The position numbers and the translations under genes are program-made. 64,000 nt of DNA from Deltaproteobacteria bacterium (lineage in GTDB: Bacteria; Desulfobacterota; Binatia; DP-6). Below, one piece after another: positions 44,440 through 55,924 of this stretch (its first letter is position 1; every line of letters begins with the position of its first letter). The notes beneath the pieces were generated by a model. The model searched no databases. It was not told the origin of the DNA and worked only from the letters and a program-made list of their open reading frames with translations. The stretch spans positions 1 to 64,000 of the forward strand of contig VBKF01000102.1 of assembly GCA_005888095.1 (NCBI GenBank), written 5' to 3'.

Positions 44440-45330
44440 TCACCCGGGGAGCGGTCCCCGGTAGAGGAAGAGCAGCCCGCCCGGCGCGGCGAGGTCCGGG
44501 AGGCGGGCGGCACCGAGCAGGTCGAGCCACCACGGGCGGCTGCGCGCGCGCTCGTGCGTGACGCGCGGCTCGCCGGTCTGGCCGGCCCGCGCCCACACGA
44601 TCCGGGTCGCATCGGCGAGCCCGCCGAGCTCGTCGACGAGGCCCACCTCGCGCGCCTGCGCCCCCGAGTAGAGGCGACCGTCCGCCAGCGCGCGCACCCG
44701 GCCCGCCTCCATCCCGCGCCCGCGTGCCACGGCGTCGACGAACTGCCCGAGCACGTCGTCGACCATGCGCTGGAGCAGCACCCGCTCCTCCTCCGTCATC
44801 GGCCGCAGCGGCTGGCCGACGTCCTTGAAACGGCCGCTCTTCACGACCGTCTCGGAGACGCCCAGCTTCTCCGCCAGCGAGGCCACGTTGTGGACCTCCA
44901 TGATGGCGCCGATCGATCCGGTGAGCGTGCCGGGGTCGGCGACGACCACGTCGGCCGCCGAGGCCACGTAGTAGCCTCCCGAGGCGGCCACGTTGCCGAG
45001 GGACGCCACCACGGGCTTGCGCGCGCGCAGGCGCCAGACGGCGTCGTACATCTCCTGCGAGGGGGCCACGGCGCCGCCGGGCGAGTCGACGCGGAGCACC
45101 ACGCCCACCGTCGCGTCGTGCTGGCGCAGGCGGTCGAGCGCCTCGACCGTGTCCGCCGCGTCCGAGATGACGCCGCGCACCTCGACGACGGCGACGGTGT
45201 TGCCGAAGGTGAAGCGCTCGCCGAGCGGTTCGCCGCGGAGCGTCGCGAGGCCGACCACGAGCGCCGCGAGTCCGGCGGCGACGACCACGACGATCGCCAG
45301 GCCCCGGAGGACCGGATGTCGGCGCGCCAT
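44440..45330 (-). CDS. sppA: Signal peptide peptidase SppA
   Basis: 296 residues, short-form SppA with one N-terminal membrane anchor (LAIVVVVAAGLAALVVGLAT). VVLRVDSPGGAVAPSQEMYD, Ser117 in GNVAASGGYYVASAAD and Lys169 in KSGRFKDVGQPLRPM give the Ser/Lys dyad of S49 peptidases. It digests signal peptides in the membrane. Lies between rpsA and ihfB with gaps of 14 and 5 bases. Confidence 0.92.
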   Translation of the reverse strand: MARRHPVLRGLAIVVVVAAGLAALVVGLATLRGEPLGERFTFGNTVAVVEVRGVISDAADTVEALDRLRQHDATVGVVLRVDSPGGAVAPSQEMYDAVWRLRARKPVVASLGNVAASGGYYVASAADVVVADPGTLTGSIGAIMEVHNVASLAEKLGVSETVVKSGRFKDVGQPLRPMTEEERVLLQRMVDDVLGQFVDAVARGRGMEAGRVRALADGRLYSGAQAREVGLVDELGGLADATRIVWARAGQTGEPRVTHERARSRPWWLDLLGAARLPDLAAPGGLLFLYRGPLPG

Positions 45331-45344
45331 CCGCCGGCGGGCAG

Positions 45345-47051
45345 CTAGCCCTTGCTCTTGTGCGCGTCGGACATCAGGTCCGCGAAGTACGCCTTGCCGC
45401 TCTCGCGCTCGCGCCGCTGGTACGCATCCATCTCCTCGCGCTCCTCGCTTTTCAGGAGCGCCTTGATGGAGAGCTTGATGCGCTTCTCGCGGGCATCGAC
45501 CTCCGTCACTTCGGCCTCGACCGTGTCGCCGGGCTTGAAGAGCGTGGACGGCTTGTCGACGCGCTCGGCCGAGAGCTGCGAGACGTGAATCAGGCCTTCG
45601 ACGCCTTCCTCGAGCTCGACGAAGACGCCGAAGTCGGTGACGCTCGTGACGGCGCCCTTGACGCGGGTGCCGGGCGGGTAGCGACGCGGGATCTGTGCCC
45701 AGGGGTCCTCGGTCAGCTGCTTGATGCCGAGTGAGATGCGCTCGTTGTCGACGTCGATGCCGAGCACGACCGCCTCGACCTCGTCCCCCTTGTGGTAGAG
45801 CTCGCTCGGGTGCTTCACCTTCTTCGTCCAGTGGAGGTCGGAGACGTGCACGAGCCCGTCGATGTTCTCCTCCACCTCGACGAAGAGCCCGAAGTCCGTG
45901 ATGCTCTTGATCTTCCCTTTGATCCGCGAGCCCACGGGGTGGTTGATGCGGACCATCTCCCACGGGTTCGGCTCGGTCTGCTTCAGACCGAGCGAGACGC
46001 GCCGATTGACCGTATCGACGTCGAGGATCTGGACCTCGACCTCCTGCCCCGTCTCGAGCACCTTCGAGGGATGGGTCACGCGCTTGGTCCACGACATCTC
46101 GGAGACGTGGATGAGCCCCTCGAGCCCGCGCTCGATCTCGACGAACGCCCCGTAGTCGGTGAGGCTCACCACCTTCCCCTTGGCGCGCATGCCGACGGGG
46201 AAGCGCTCGGCGACCGTCGTCCACGGGTCCGGCATGATCTGCTTCATGCCGAGCGAGACTCGCTCGCGCTCGGGGTCGTACTTGAGGACGACCACCTTCA
46301 CCCGGTCGCCGACGTTGAGCACCTCCGAGGGGTGGGCCACGCGGCCCCACGACATGTCGGTCACGTGGAGCAGCCCGTCGATGCCGCCGAGGTCGACGAA
46401 GGCGCCGTAGTCGGTGATGTTCTTGACCGTCCCCTCGAGGATGACGCCCTCCTCGAGCACCTTGAGGGTCTCGGACTTGAGCGCCGTGCGCTCGCGCTCG
46501 AGCACGGCGCGCCGGGAGACGACGACGTTGCCGCGCGAGCGGTTGAACTTGAGGATGGCGAAGCGGCCGCGCTGCCCGAGGTAGCGGTCGAGGTTGCGCG
46601 TCGGGCGGATGTCGGCGTGCGAGCCCGGCAGGAAGGCCGGTACGCCGATGTCGACCCGGAGCCCGCCCTTCACCTTGCCGACGATGGTGCCCTCGACGGC
46701 GCCATCGCGCTCGAAGGCCTTCTCGATCTCGCGCCACACCTTGAACTGCTCGGCCTTCTGCCGCGACAGGAAGATCTCGCCCGACTCGGTGTCCGCCGAC
46801 TCGAAGTAGACGTCGACCTGGTCGCCCTCCTGGACCGTGATCCCGCCCTCGCGCGTGCTGAACTCGGCGACGGGGATCTGCCCCTCGGACTTGTACCCGA
46901 TGTCGACCGTGACGGCATCGCGGCCGATGCGCACCACGCGGCCCGTCACCACGTCGCCGGGCTTCGGGCTCTTCAGGCTCTGCTCGAAGAGCGAGCCGAA
47001 GTCGTCCTCGGCGCCGACCCCGCGATCGGGCTTCTCGGTCCTCTCGGGCAT
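45345..47051 (-). CDS. rpsA: 30S ribosomal protein S1
   Basis: 568 residues with six S1 (OB-fold) domains; each of the last four begins with the pattern of GTVKNITDYGAFVDLGGIDG and includes HVSxMSW-like segments. Domain 1 starts at about residue 33. It binds mRNA and brings it to the 30S subunit. The ATG is preceded by AGGGGG at 11 bases. A 106-base gap separates it from cmk upstream and may hold its own promoter or autoregulatory leader. Confidence 0.96.
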   Translation of the reverse strand: MPERTEKPDRGVGAEDDFGSLFEQSLKSPKPGDVVTGRVVRIGRDAVTVDIGYKSEGQIPVAEFSTREGGITVQEGDQVDVYFESADTESGEIFLSRQKAEQFKVWREIEKAFERDGAVEGTIVGKVKGGLRVDIGVPAFLPGSHADIRPTRNLDRYLGQRGRFAILKFNRSRGNVVVSRRAVLERERTALKSETLKVLEEGVILEGTVKNITDYGAFVDLGGIDGLLHVTDMSWGRVAHPSEVLNVGDRVKVVVLKYDPERERVSLGMKQIMPDPWTTVAERFPVGMRAKGKVVSLTDYGAFVEIERGLEGLIHVSEMSWTKRVTHPSKVLETGQEVEVQILDVDTVNRRVSLGLKQTEPNPWEMVRINHPVGSRIKGKIKSITDFGLFVEVEENIDGLVHVSDLHWTKKVKHPSELYHKGDEVEAVVLGIDVDNERISLGIKQLTEDPWAQIPRRYPPGTRVKGAVTSVTDFGVFVELEEGVEGLIHVSQLSAERVDKPSTLFKPGDTVEAEVTEVDAREKRIKLSIKALLKSEEREEMDAYQRRERESGKAYFADLMSDAHKSKG

Positions 47052-47157
47052 CAAGCCGGTACCCCCTGGTGGGATTCGCGCGGATGGAGGCGCAACGGTC
47101 CCTCCATAGCCCTGTGCCCCGCCGGTTTCAAGGCCGAACACAAAGCGCGTCGAAAGC

Positions 47158-47835
47158 TCAGCGCGCCGGCAGTGAAAGCCGCGCGCGCGCGACCCGTTCC
47201 ATCTCGTCCACCACCGCCTCGAGCGCGAGCGTGGTGGTGTCGAGCACCACGGCATCGCGCGCCGGACGCAGCGGGGAGTGCGCACGCTCGCTGTCGCGCC
47301 GGTCGCGCGCCGCGAGCTCGCGTGCGAGCGCCGTCTCGTCGACCGTCTCGCCGCGGGCGCGGAGCTCGACGGCCCGCCGCCGCGCGCGCTCGGCGGGCGC
47401 CGCGGTGAGGAAGAGCTTGGCGGGCGCCTCCGGGAAGACGACGGTGCCGATGTCCCGTCCCTCCATCACGATGCCGCCCGGCCGGGCGAGCGCTCGCTGG
47501 AGCGGAACGAGCCGCGTGCGCACGACCGGCCGGGCGGCGACGCGCGACGCGAGCTCGCCCGCCTCGGCACGGCGGATCGCCTCCGAGAGGTCGCGGCCGC
47601 CGACGAGCAACCGCTCGCCGTCCCCGGCGATCTCGAACGAGAGCCCGGCCACCAGCACGCCGAGCGCCTCGTCGTCGTCGAGCTCGATGCCGCGCTCGCG
47701 CGCGAGCACGCCGACCGCCCGGTACATCGCGCCGGTGTCGACGTGCGTGAAGCCGAGGCGGCGCGCGAGCGCCCGGCTGGCGGTCGACTTCCCGGCGCCG
47801 GCCGGCCCGTCGACGGCGACCACCGGGAGGCTCAT
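47158..47835 (-). CDS. cmk: Cytidylate kinase
   Basis: 225 residues. P-loop DGPAGAGKSTASRALARRLG, then HVDTGAMYRAVG and VMEGRDIGTVVFPEAPAKLF define CMP/dCMP kinase. It converts CMP to CDP. The start overlaps the aroA stop as ATGA. The cmk-rpsA order is conserved widely in bacteria. Confidence 0.95.
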   Translation of the reverse strand: MSLPVVAVDGPAGAGKSTASRALARRLGFTHVDTGAMYRAVGVLARERGIELDDDEALGVLVAGLSFEIAGDGERLLVGGRDLSEAIRRAEAGELASRVAARPVVRTRLVPLQRALARPGGIVMEGRDIGTVVFPEAPAKLFLTAAPAERARRRAVELRARGETVDETALARELAARDRRDSERAHSPLRPARDAVVLDTTTLALEAVVDEMERVARARLSLPAR

Positions 47836-49136
47836 CGCTGCTCCACCGTCCCGCCGAGCGCCGCGAGCCGCTCGAAGAAGCCCGGGAACGAGACCGCGAC
47901 GCACCCCGGGTCCGCGATCTCGACGCCGCCGTCGGCGACCAGCCCCGCCACGGCGAACGCCATCGCGATGCGATGGTCTCCGGCCGACGTGACGCGCCCG
48001 GCCCGGAGCGGGCGGCCGCCGCCCCCGCGGACGACGAGGCCGTCGGCGGTCGTCCGCAGGCCCACGCCGAGCGGCGCCAGCTGCTCGAGCGCGGCGAGCC
48101 GGTCGCTCTCCTTGACGCGCAGCTCGCCCGCGCCCTCGACCGTCGTCTCCCCGTCGGCCAGCGCGGCCGCCACCGCGAGCACGGGGAGCTCGTCGATCGC
48201 GGCCGGCACCTCGCGCGCGCCAATCGCCGTCGCGTGGAGGGGGGCCGCGCGGACGACGAGCGTGGCGCGCGGCTCGCCCGCCTGCTCGTGCACGTCCACG
48301 ACGTCGATCGTCGCGCCCATGCGGCGCAGGATCTCGAGATACCCGAGGCGTGAGGGGTTCACACCGACGTCCACCAGCCGCAGCTCGGAGCCCGGCACGA
48401 GCAGCGCGGCGACCACCAGGAAGGCCGCCGACGACGCGTCGCCCGGGAGCGTCACCTCCGCCGCCCGGAGACGTTGCCCGCCGGCGACGGCGACGCCATC
48501 GCGCTCGCGCGCGACCTCCGCGCCGAACACCGGCAGGAGCCGCTCCGTGTGGTCGCGACTCGGCAGCGGCTCCCGCACGCGCGTCGTGCCGCGGGCGCGC
48601 AGGCCCGCGAGCAGCACCGCCGACTTCACCTGCGCGCTCGGCACCGGGAGCGCCCACTCGATGGCCGTGAGCCTGCCGCCTCGCACGGTGACGGGCGCAT
48701 GGCCGTCGGTCGTCGCGACCTCCGCGCCCATGCGCCGCAGCGGCTCGGCGACACGCTCCATCGGGCGGCGGCGCAGCGATGCGTCGCCGTCGAGGACGAC
48801 GGCGCCGCGCGCCCCGGCCGCGAGCCCGGCCCCGAGCCGCATGGTCGTGCCGGAGTTGCCGCAGTCGATCGTGGCGCGCGCCCCGTCGCCGAGGCCCGCT
48901 CCGGCGCCCTCCACCAGCACGGTGTCGTCCGTCCGCTCGGTCCGCGCGCCGAGCGCTCGCACCGCCGCGAGGGTCGACAGCGTATCGGCGCCGCCCGGGA
49001 AGTTCCGGACGCGGGTCACGCCCTCGGCGAGCGCGCCCAGCAGGAGCGCGCGGTGCGCGATCGACTTGTCGCCGGGAACCGTCGTGGTGCCGCGCAGCCC
49101 ACGCCGCGGGGGTCCGACGACGACCACGCCGCTCAC
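47832..49136 (-). CDS. aroA: 3-phosphoshikimate 1-carboxyvinyltransferase (EPSP synthase)
   Basis: 434 residues, GTG start overlapping the tyrA stop (GTGA). VPGDKSIAHRALLLGALAEG contains the invariant DKS-xxHR; IDCGNSGTTMRLGAGLAAG and ELRVKESDRLAAL are the EPSP landmarks. It joins shikimate-3-phosphate and PEP. The catalytic Asp/Lys set is complete. Near the end PGCVAVSFPGFFERLAALGG is typical. Sixth step of the pathway feeding pheA, hisC and tyrA in the same operon. Confidence 0.95.
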   Translation of the reverse strand: MSGVVVVGPPRRGLRGTTTVPGDKSIAHRALLLGALAEGVTRVRNFPGGADTLSTLAAVRALGARTERTDDTVLVEGAGAGLGDGARATIDCGNSGTTMRLGAGLAAGARGAVVLDGDASLRRRPMERVAEPLRRMGAEVATTDGHAPVTVRGGRLTAIEWALPVPSAQVKSAVLLAGLRARGTTRVREPLPSRDHTERLLPVFGAEVARERDGVAVAGGQRLRAAEVTLPGDASSAAFLVVAALLVPGSELRLVDVGVNPSRLGYLEILRRMGATIDVVDVHEQAGEPRATLVVRAAPLHATAIGAREVPAAIDELPVLAVAAALADGETTVEGAGELRVKESDRLAALEQLAPLGVGLRTTADGLVVRGGGGRPLRAGRVTSAGDHRIAMAFAVAGLVADGGVEIADPGCVAVSFPGFFERLAALGGTVEQR

Positions 49137-50005
49137 TGCTCGCCTCCCAGGCGCCGCCGGAGCGCCGCCGCGGCGGCAAACGCCGCCTCGAGCGCGTCGC
49201 CGTCGCCAGCGACGACCAGACCTTCGAGGCGGTCGAGGGCGGCGCGGAACTCCACCAGCGCGCCCCGGAGCGCCGCCCGGTTGGCGAGCGCGATGTCACG
49301 CCAGAGCTCCGGCCGGCTGGCGGCGATCCGCGTCGTGTCCCGATAGCCGCTGCCCGCGTAGTCGAGGACGCGGCGCCCCGCGACCCGTGTCTCGCCGAAG
49401 GCGGCGACGAGCGCGTACGCCGCCAGATGCGGCAGATGCGAGACGCGCGCCAGGATCTCGTCGTGCAGGGCGGCGGGCATCTCCTCGACCACCGCCCCCA
49501 CGCCCTCCCAGAGCGCGCGGACGCGCGCGAGGGCCTCGCGGTCGGTCGCGGGCGTCGGTGTGAGAATGCACCGTCGGCCGCGGAACAGATCGGCGCGGGC
49601 CGCGCCGGCGCCGGAGACCTCGCCGCCGGCGATCGGATGCGCGCCGACGACGAGCCCGCGCTCCGGCCAGCGGGCCTCGAGCGCCTCCACCACGCCCGCC
49701 TTCACGCTGCCGACGTCGGTGAGGATCGCGCCGGGCCGGGCGTGCGGGCGGAACACCTCGGCGAGCGCCGTCGAGGCGCCCACCGGCACCGCGAGGACGA
49801 TCAGGTCCGCGCCGGCCACCGCCGCCGCGGGCTCCCGCGCGACGCGGTCCACGAGCCCGCGCTCGCGGGCGAGGCGGAGGTTCGCCTCGCCCCGCCCATA
49901 GCCGATCACCTCGCCGACCAGCCCGGCGGCCCGCGCCGCGACCGCCAGCGAGCCGCCGACCAGCCCGACGCCGGCGACGGTGACGCGCGCGAAGAGCGGC
50001 GTCAT
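49133..50005 (-). CDS. tyrA: Prephenate dehydrogenase
   Basis: 290 residues. Dinucleotide site VTVAGVGLVGGSLAVAARAAG, TDVGSVKAGVVEAL, VVGAHPIAGGEVSGAGAARA and HDEILARVSHLPHLAAYALV match TyrA enzymes. It oxidises prephenate (or arogenate) to the tyrosine precursor. There is no ACT domain, so feedback control may reside elsewhere. The ATG overlaps the hisC stop (ATGA). Confidence 0.92.
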   Translation of the reverse strand: MTPLFARVTVAGVGLVGGSLAVAARAAGLVGEVIGYGRGEANLRLARERGLVDRVAREPAAAVAGADLIVLAVPVGASTALAEVFRPHARPGAILTDVGSVKAGVVEALEARWPERGLVVGAHPIAGGEVSGAGAARADLFRGRRCILTPTPATDREALARVRALWEGVGAVVEEMPAALHDEILARVSHLPHLAAYALVAAFGETRVAGRRVLDYAGSGYRDTTRIAASRPELWRDIALANRAALRGALVEFRAALDRLEGLVVAGDGDALEAAFAAAAALRRRLGGEQ

Positions 50006-51111
50006 CGGCTCCCGCCGCCGAGCACGCGGCCGAGCGCCTCGACGAACCGCGCGTTCTCCTCGGGGAGCCCGACGGTCACCCGCACGTGCGCGGGGAACCC
50101 GTAGACGTCCATCGGGCGCACGATGACGCCCTCGCGGAGCAGCGCTTCGTAGACGCGGGCGCCCTCCCCGACCCGCACGAGGACGAAGTTGGCCGCGCTC
50201 GGCACGTACTCGAGGCCGAGCCGCGCGAAGGCGTCGGCGAGGTACGCCATGCCCTCGCGGTTGGTGGCCAGCGTGCGGCGCACGTGCTCCTCGTCGTCGA
50301 GCGCGGCGCACGCCGCGACCTGGGCGAGGGCGTTCACGCTGAAGGGCTGGCGCACGCGGCCGAGGACCTCGATCAGCGCCGGCGGCGCCACCGCATAGCC
50401 GACCCGCAGGCCGGCGAGCCCGTAGAGCTTGGAGAACGTCCGGAGCGTGACGACCGGGACCGACCCGTCGCCGCGTACCGCGATCGTGTCCGGGTAGTCC
50501 GGGTCTTCGACGTACTCGGCGTAGGCATCATCCGCCACCACGATCACGTGGCCGGGCATGGCGGCGAGGAAGGCCTCCCAGGCCGCTCGCCGGAAGATGG
50601 TCCCGGTCGGGTTGTTCGGGTTGCCGAGGAAGACGAGGCGGGTCCGGGGGCCGACGGCCCGGGCCATCGCGTCGAGGTCGTGCGTGAAGTGACGCAGCGG
50701 TACCGTGCGCGGCACGCCGGCCGCGGCCTGCACGACCAGGCGGTAGATGACGAACGCCTGGTCCGCCATCACCGCCTCCTCCCCGGGCCGCAGGAAGCCG
50801 CGCACGACGAGCTCGAGGATCTCGTTCGAGCCGTTGCCGACGAGGATGTGGTCGGGCGCGATGCCGTGGCGCGCGGCGAGCCGCCGCGTCAGGTAGAAGG
50901 AGGACCCCTCGGGGTAGCGATGGAGGTTCGGGAGCGCCGCCGCCACGGCCGCCAGGGCGCGTGTTGACGGCCCGAGCGGGTTCTCGTTGGACGCGAGCTT
51001 GATCGACCCGCGGATGCCGAGCTCGCGCTCGAGCTCCTCGATCGGCATGCCTGGGGCGTACGGCACGAGCGTCCGGACCCACTCGGGGACGAGGCTCCGG
51101 ACGTCGGTCAC
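50002..51111 (-). CDS. hisC: Histidinol-phosphate/aromatic aminotransferase
   Basis: 369 residues from a GTG that overlaps the pheA stop (GTGA). IKLASNENPLGPSTRALAAV, GNGSNEILELV, FLGNPNNPTGTIF, VVADDAYAEYVEDP and the PLP lysine in TFSKLYGLAGLRVGYA are those of HisC-type class II/I aminotransferases. Sitting between pheA and tyrA, it probably transaminates aromatic keto acids or prephenate as well as, or in place of, histidinol phosphate. No other his gene is in the window. Confidence 0.9.
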   Translation of the reverse strand: MTDVRSLVPEWVRTLVPYAPGMPIEELERELGIRGSIKLASNENPLGPSTRALAAVAAALPNLHRYPEGSSFYLTRRLAARHGIAPDHILVGNGSNEILELVVRGFLRPGEEAVMADQAFVIYRLVVQAAAGVPRTVPLRHFTHDLDAMARAVGPRTRLVFLGNPNNPTGTIFRRAAWEAFLAAMPGHVIVVADDAYAEYVEDPDYPDTIAVRGDGSVPVVTLRTFSKLYGLAGLRVGYAVAPPALIEVLGRVRQPFSVNALAQVAACAALDDEEHVRRTLATNREGMAYLADAFARLGLEYVPSAANFVLVRVGEGARVYEALLREGVIVRPMDVYGFPAHVRVTVGLPEENARFVEALGRVLGGGSR

Positions 51112-52202
51112 GGCGCGAGCTCGGGCGCCGCAGGGTAGGAGCCGAGCACCTTGAGACGCAGCGCGTGTCGCTCCACCGCGGCGAGCGCCCGCTGGACGCG
51201 CCGCTCCCGCCGGTGCCCCTTGAGATCGAGGAAGAAGAAGTACTCCCACGGCCGCTCGCGCAGCGGGCGCGACTCGATCTTGATGAGGTCGATGCCGTGC
51301 GCGGCGAACGGCCGCAGCATGCGCGCCAGGATGCCGACCTCGTCGCGCACGCTCATCACGAGCGACGTCTTGTCGTCGCCGCTCGGCTGCTCGGCGTCGT
51401 GGTGCCCGAGGACGAGGAAGCGGGTCAGGTTGACGGGCTCGTCCTGGATCGGGTCCGCGACGACGGCCAGCCCGTAGGTCTCGGCCGCGGCCTCGGCGGC
51501 GATCGCCGCCGTGCCGGGCTCGGCGCCGGCGCGCCCGGCGGCCGCCGCGTTGCTCGCCTCCTCCTCCGTGCGCACGCCGGGCAGGTAGCGCGCGAGCCAG
51601 CGGCGGCACTGGGCGAGCGCCTGGGGGTGGGCGACGACCCGCCGGATGCCCGCGAGCGTGGTGCCGCCGCGGGCGAGGAGGCAGTGGCGCACCGTCAGCG
51701 ACACCTCGGCGCAGATGCGGAGCGGCGACTCGACCAGCAGGTCGAGCGTGTGGGCCACCATGCCCTCGGTCGAGTTCTCGACCGGCACGACGCCGAGGTC
51801 CGCGCGCCCGCTCTCGACGTCGTGAAAGACGTCGGCGACGGTGGCCGCCGGCCGGTACTCCGCCGCCGCGCCGAACTGCCGGCGCGCCGCGAGGTGCGTG
51901 AACGTCGCCGCCGGCCCGAGGTAGGCGACCGCGAGGCGCTGCTCCAGGCTGCGCGAGGCCGAGATGATCTCGCGGAAGATCGCCCGCACGAGACGGTCGG
52001 AGAGCGGGCCGCGGTTCGTGCGCGCCAGGCGCGTGAGCACGCCCTTCTCGCGACCCGGCGCGTACACGCCCGAGTTCGTGCGCGCCTTCTGCTCGGCGAT
52101 CGCGACCGCGAGCGCGGCGCGCTCGTTCAGCAGGCGGAGAAGGTGGTCGTCGATCCGGTCGATGTGCCGCCGGAGCGCGGGAATCGAGGCCTTGCGCGGC
52201 AT
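51108..52202 (-). CDS. pheA: Chorismate mutase/prephenate dehydratase (P-protein)
   Basis: 364 residues in three parts: an AroQ chorismate mutase (LRRHIDRIDDHLLRLLNERA, about 1-85), the prephenate dehydratase (VAYLGPAATFTHLAARRQFG, VVPVENSTEGMVAHTLDLL, about 90-270) and an ACT domain (KTSLVMSVRDEVGILARML; IKIESRPLRERPWEYFFFLD with the ESRP motif that binds Phe). It makes phenylpyruvate and is feedback controlled through ACT. Heads the aromatic block after accA. Confidence 0.95.
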   Translation of the reverse strand: MPRKASIPALRRHIDRIDDHLLRLLNERAALAVAIAEQKARTNSGVYAPGREKGVLTRLARTNRGPLSDRLVRAIFREIISASRSLEQRLAVAYLGPAATFTHLAARRQFGAAAEYRPAATVADVFHDVESGRADLGVVPVENSTEGMVAHTLDLLVESPLRICAEVSLTVRHCLLARGGTTLAGIRRVVAHPQALAQCRRWLARYLPGVRTEEEASNAAAAGRAGAEPGTAAIAAEAAAETYGLAVVADPIQDEPVNLTRFLVLGHHDAEQPSGDDKTSLVMSVRDEVGILARMLRPFAAHGIDLIKIESRPLRERPWEYFFFLDLKGHRRERRVQRALAAVERHALRLKVLGSYPAAPELAP

Positions 52203-52249
52203 GCGGCGCTCGGCGCGAGGTCTAGCGCGCGCCCTGCGCTTTTGCAAAC

Positions 52250-53242
52250 TTACGCCGGCGGGAGATCGGTGCCGAAGCGCCGGTACCGCGCGTGGCGGCG
52301 GGCCACGAGCGTGCGCACCGGCCGGCGCGCGAGCTCCTCGAGGTGCCGCTCGAGCGCGCGCCCCAGACGCGCGGCCGCGTGCGCCGGATCGCGGTGTGCG
52401 CCGCCGCCGGGTTCGCGCACCACCTCGTCCACGACCTTCGCCGCCGCGAGGTCCTCGGCCGTGAGGTGAAGCAGCGCGGCGCTGCGCGCGGCCGTCTCGG
52501 GCGTCAGCCGCCGGAACAGGATGGAGGCGCAGCCCTCGGGCGCGATGACCGAGTACCAGGCGTGCTCCTGCATGAGGACGCGGTCCGCGACCGCCAGCGC
52601 GAGCGCCCCGCCGCTGCCGCCCTCGCCGATGACGGCGCACACGACCGGCACGCCGAGGCCGGCGAGCGCGGCGAGGCTCGCCGCGATCGCCTCCGCCTGC
52701 CCGCGCTCCTCGGCGCCGATCCCCGGGTAGGCACCCTGCGTGTCGACGAAGGTGAGCACCGGACGCCCGAAGCGCGCGGCCAGCTCGAACAGGCGAACGG
52801 CCTTGCGGTACCCCTCCGGGCGCGCCATCCCGAAGTTGCGCGCGATCCGCTCGGCTTGCGTCCGTCCGCGTTGATGGCCGACGACCACGACCGCGCGGCC
52901 CGCGAAGCGCGCGAGCCCGCCGACGACGGCGCCGTCGTCGGCGAAGCGCCGGTCACCGTGCAGCTCCACGAACTGCGTGCACAGCCGCCGGACGTAGTCG
53001 AGCGTCGACGGGCGATCGGGATGGCGCGCGAGCTGCACGCGCTCCCACGGCGAGAGGCCGCGGACCAGGTCGCGCGCGAGCCGGCGCTGCGCCGCTCGCA
53101 GCCGGCGGAGCCGCTCGGCGGTCCTCCCCGTCGCACGGCGCCCCGCGAGCGCGGCGATCTCGCCGTCGATCGCCGCCAGCGGTCGCTCGAACGCGAGATA
53201 GGTGGAGGGCGGGTGGATGCCCCTCGGCCGCGCCGGGGTCAC
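52250..53242 (-). CDS. accA: Acetyl-CoA carboxylase carboxyltransferase subunit alpha
   Basis: 330 residues, GTG start overlapping the miaA stop (GTGA). STLDYVRRLCTQFVELHGDR, VVVGHQRGRTQAERIARNFG, FVDTQGAYPGIGAEERGQAE and GEGGSGGALALAVADRVLM are diagnostic. It forms the carboxyltransferase with AccD, the first committed step of fatty-acid synthesis. The N-terminus STYLAFERPLAAIDGEIAAL fits the expected amphipathic helix. Confidence 0.94.
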   Translation of the reverse strand: MTPARPRGIHPPSTYLAFERPLAAIDGEIAALAGRRATGRTAERLRRLRAAQRRLARDLVRGLSPWERVQLARHPDRPSTLDYVRRLCTQFVELHGDRRFADDGAVVGGLARFAGRAVVVVGHQRGRTQAERIARNFGMARPEGYRKAVRLFELAARFGRPVLTFVDTQGAYPGIGAEERGQAEAIAASLAALAGLGVPVVCAVIGEGGSGGALALAVADRVLMQEHAWYSVIAPEGCASILFRRLTPETAARSAALLHLTAEDLAAAKVVDEVVREPGGGAHRDPAHAAARLGRALERHLEELARRPVRTLVARRHARYRRFGTDLPPA

Positions 53243-54194
53243 GCCGGCGCGGCGTCCGGGCGGGCGCCGCCGGCCAGGAACGCGGCCGCCTCCGCCAGGA
53301 TGCGCGCCCGGTGGCGGTCGGGATGCCGCCACACCACGGCCGCCTCGGCGCGGAACCACGTGCGCTGCCGCTTCGCGAAGCGTCGGGTCGCCCGCACCAT
53401 CGCCGCCAGCGCCGCCTCGAGGTCGACCTCACCGCCGACGCAGGCGAGCATCTCGCGGTAGCCGACCGCGCCGAACGCCGGCGCGTCGATGGGGATCCGC
53501 GCGCCGAGCGCCCGCACCTCGTCGAGGAGCCCCGCCGCCACCATGGCCCGCGCGCGTGTGTCGATGCGGGCCGCGAGCTCGTCCGCGGGCCGGGCGAGGC
53601 CGATCATCAGCGCCTCGTACGGCGCTTCGCGAAAGCCGTGCGCGGCCTGCCACTCCGAGAGCCGCCGCCCGGTCGTGAGCGCCACCTCGAGCGCGCGCAC
53701 GCTGCGCACGGCATCGCGCGGCGCGATGCGTGCAGCCGACGCGGGGTCGAGCATCCCGAGGCGGCGATGCAGCGCGGGTGCGCCCTCCGCCCGGACGATC
53801 CGCGCGAGCGACTCGCGGAGCGCCGCCACGCGGGGCGGCGCCGGGCAGAGCCCGCCGAGGAGGGCGCGAACGTAGAGCCCGGTCCCGCCGACGACCACCG
53901 GCACCCGCCCGCGGCGCTCGACGTCGGCGATGGCAGCCGCGGCGGCCGCCCGGAAGCGGGCCACGTCGAACGTCTCCTCGGGATCCACCAGGTCGAGGCA
54001 GTGGTGCCGGACGCGAGCGCGCTCGGCGGCGCTCGGCTTCGCCGTCCCGATCTCGAGACGGCGATAGACCTGCCGCGAGTCGGCGGACACGATCTCGCCG
54101 CCGAGCGCCTCGGCGACCTCGAGGCCGAGCGCCGTCTTGCCGCTCGCGGTCGGGCCGACGACGCACACTAGCCTCGTCCGTTCCCTAGTCCGGC

Positions 54195-54198
<4 letters not shown>
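53239..54198 (-). CDS. miaA: tRNA dimethylallyltransferase
   Basis: 319 residues. P-loop CVVGPTASGKTALGLEVAEA, SADSRQVYRRLEIGTAKPS, VVVGGTGLYVRALLGGL and TRRFAKRQRTWFR match MiaA. It prenylates A37 of tRNAs reading U-starting codons, including Trp, Cys and Sec-type tRNAs. The ATG overlaps the mutL stop (ATGA), the classical mutL-miaA linkage. Confidence 0.95.
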
Positions 54199-55922
<1,724 letters not shown>

Positions 55923-55924
55923 GG

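Noticed and set aside
49560-50104. Plus-strand frames opposite tyrA and hisC
   Set aside because: Antisense of clear enzymes, no supporting starts or motifs.
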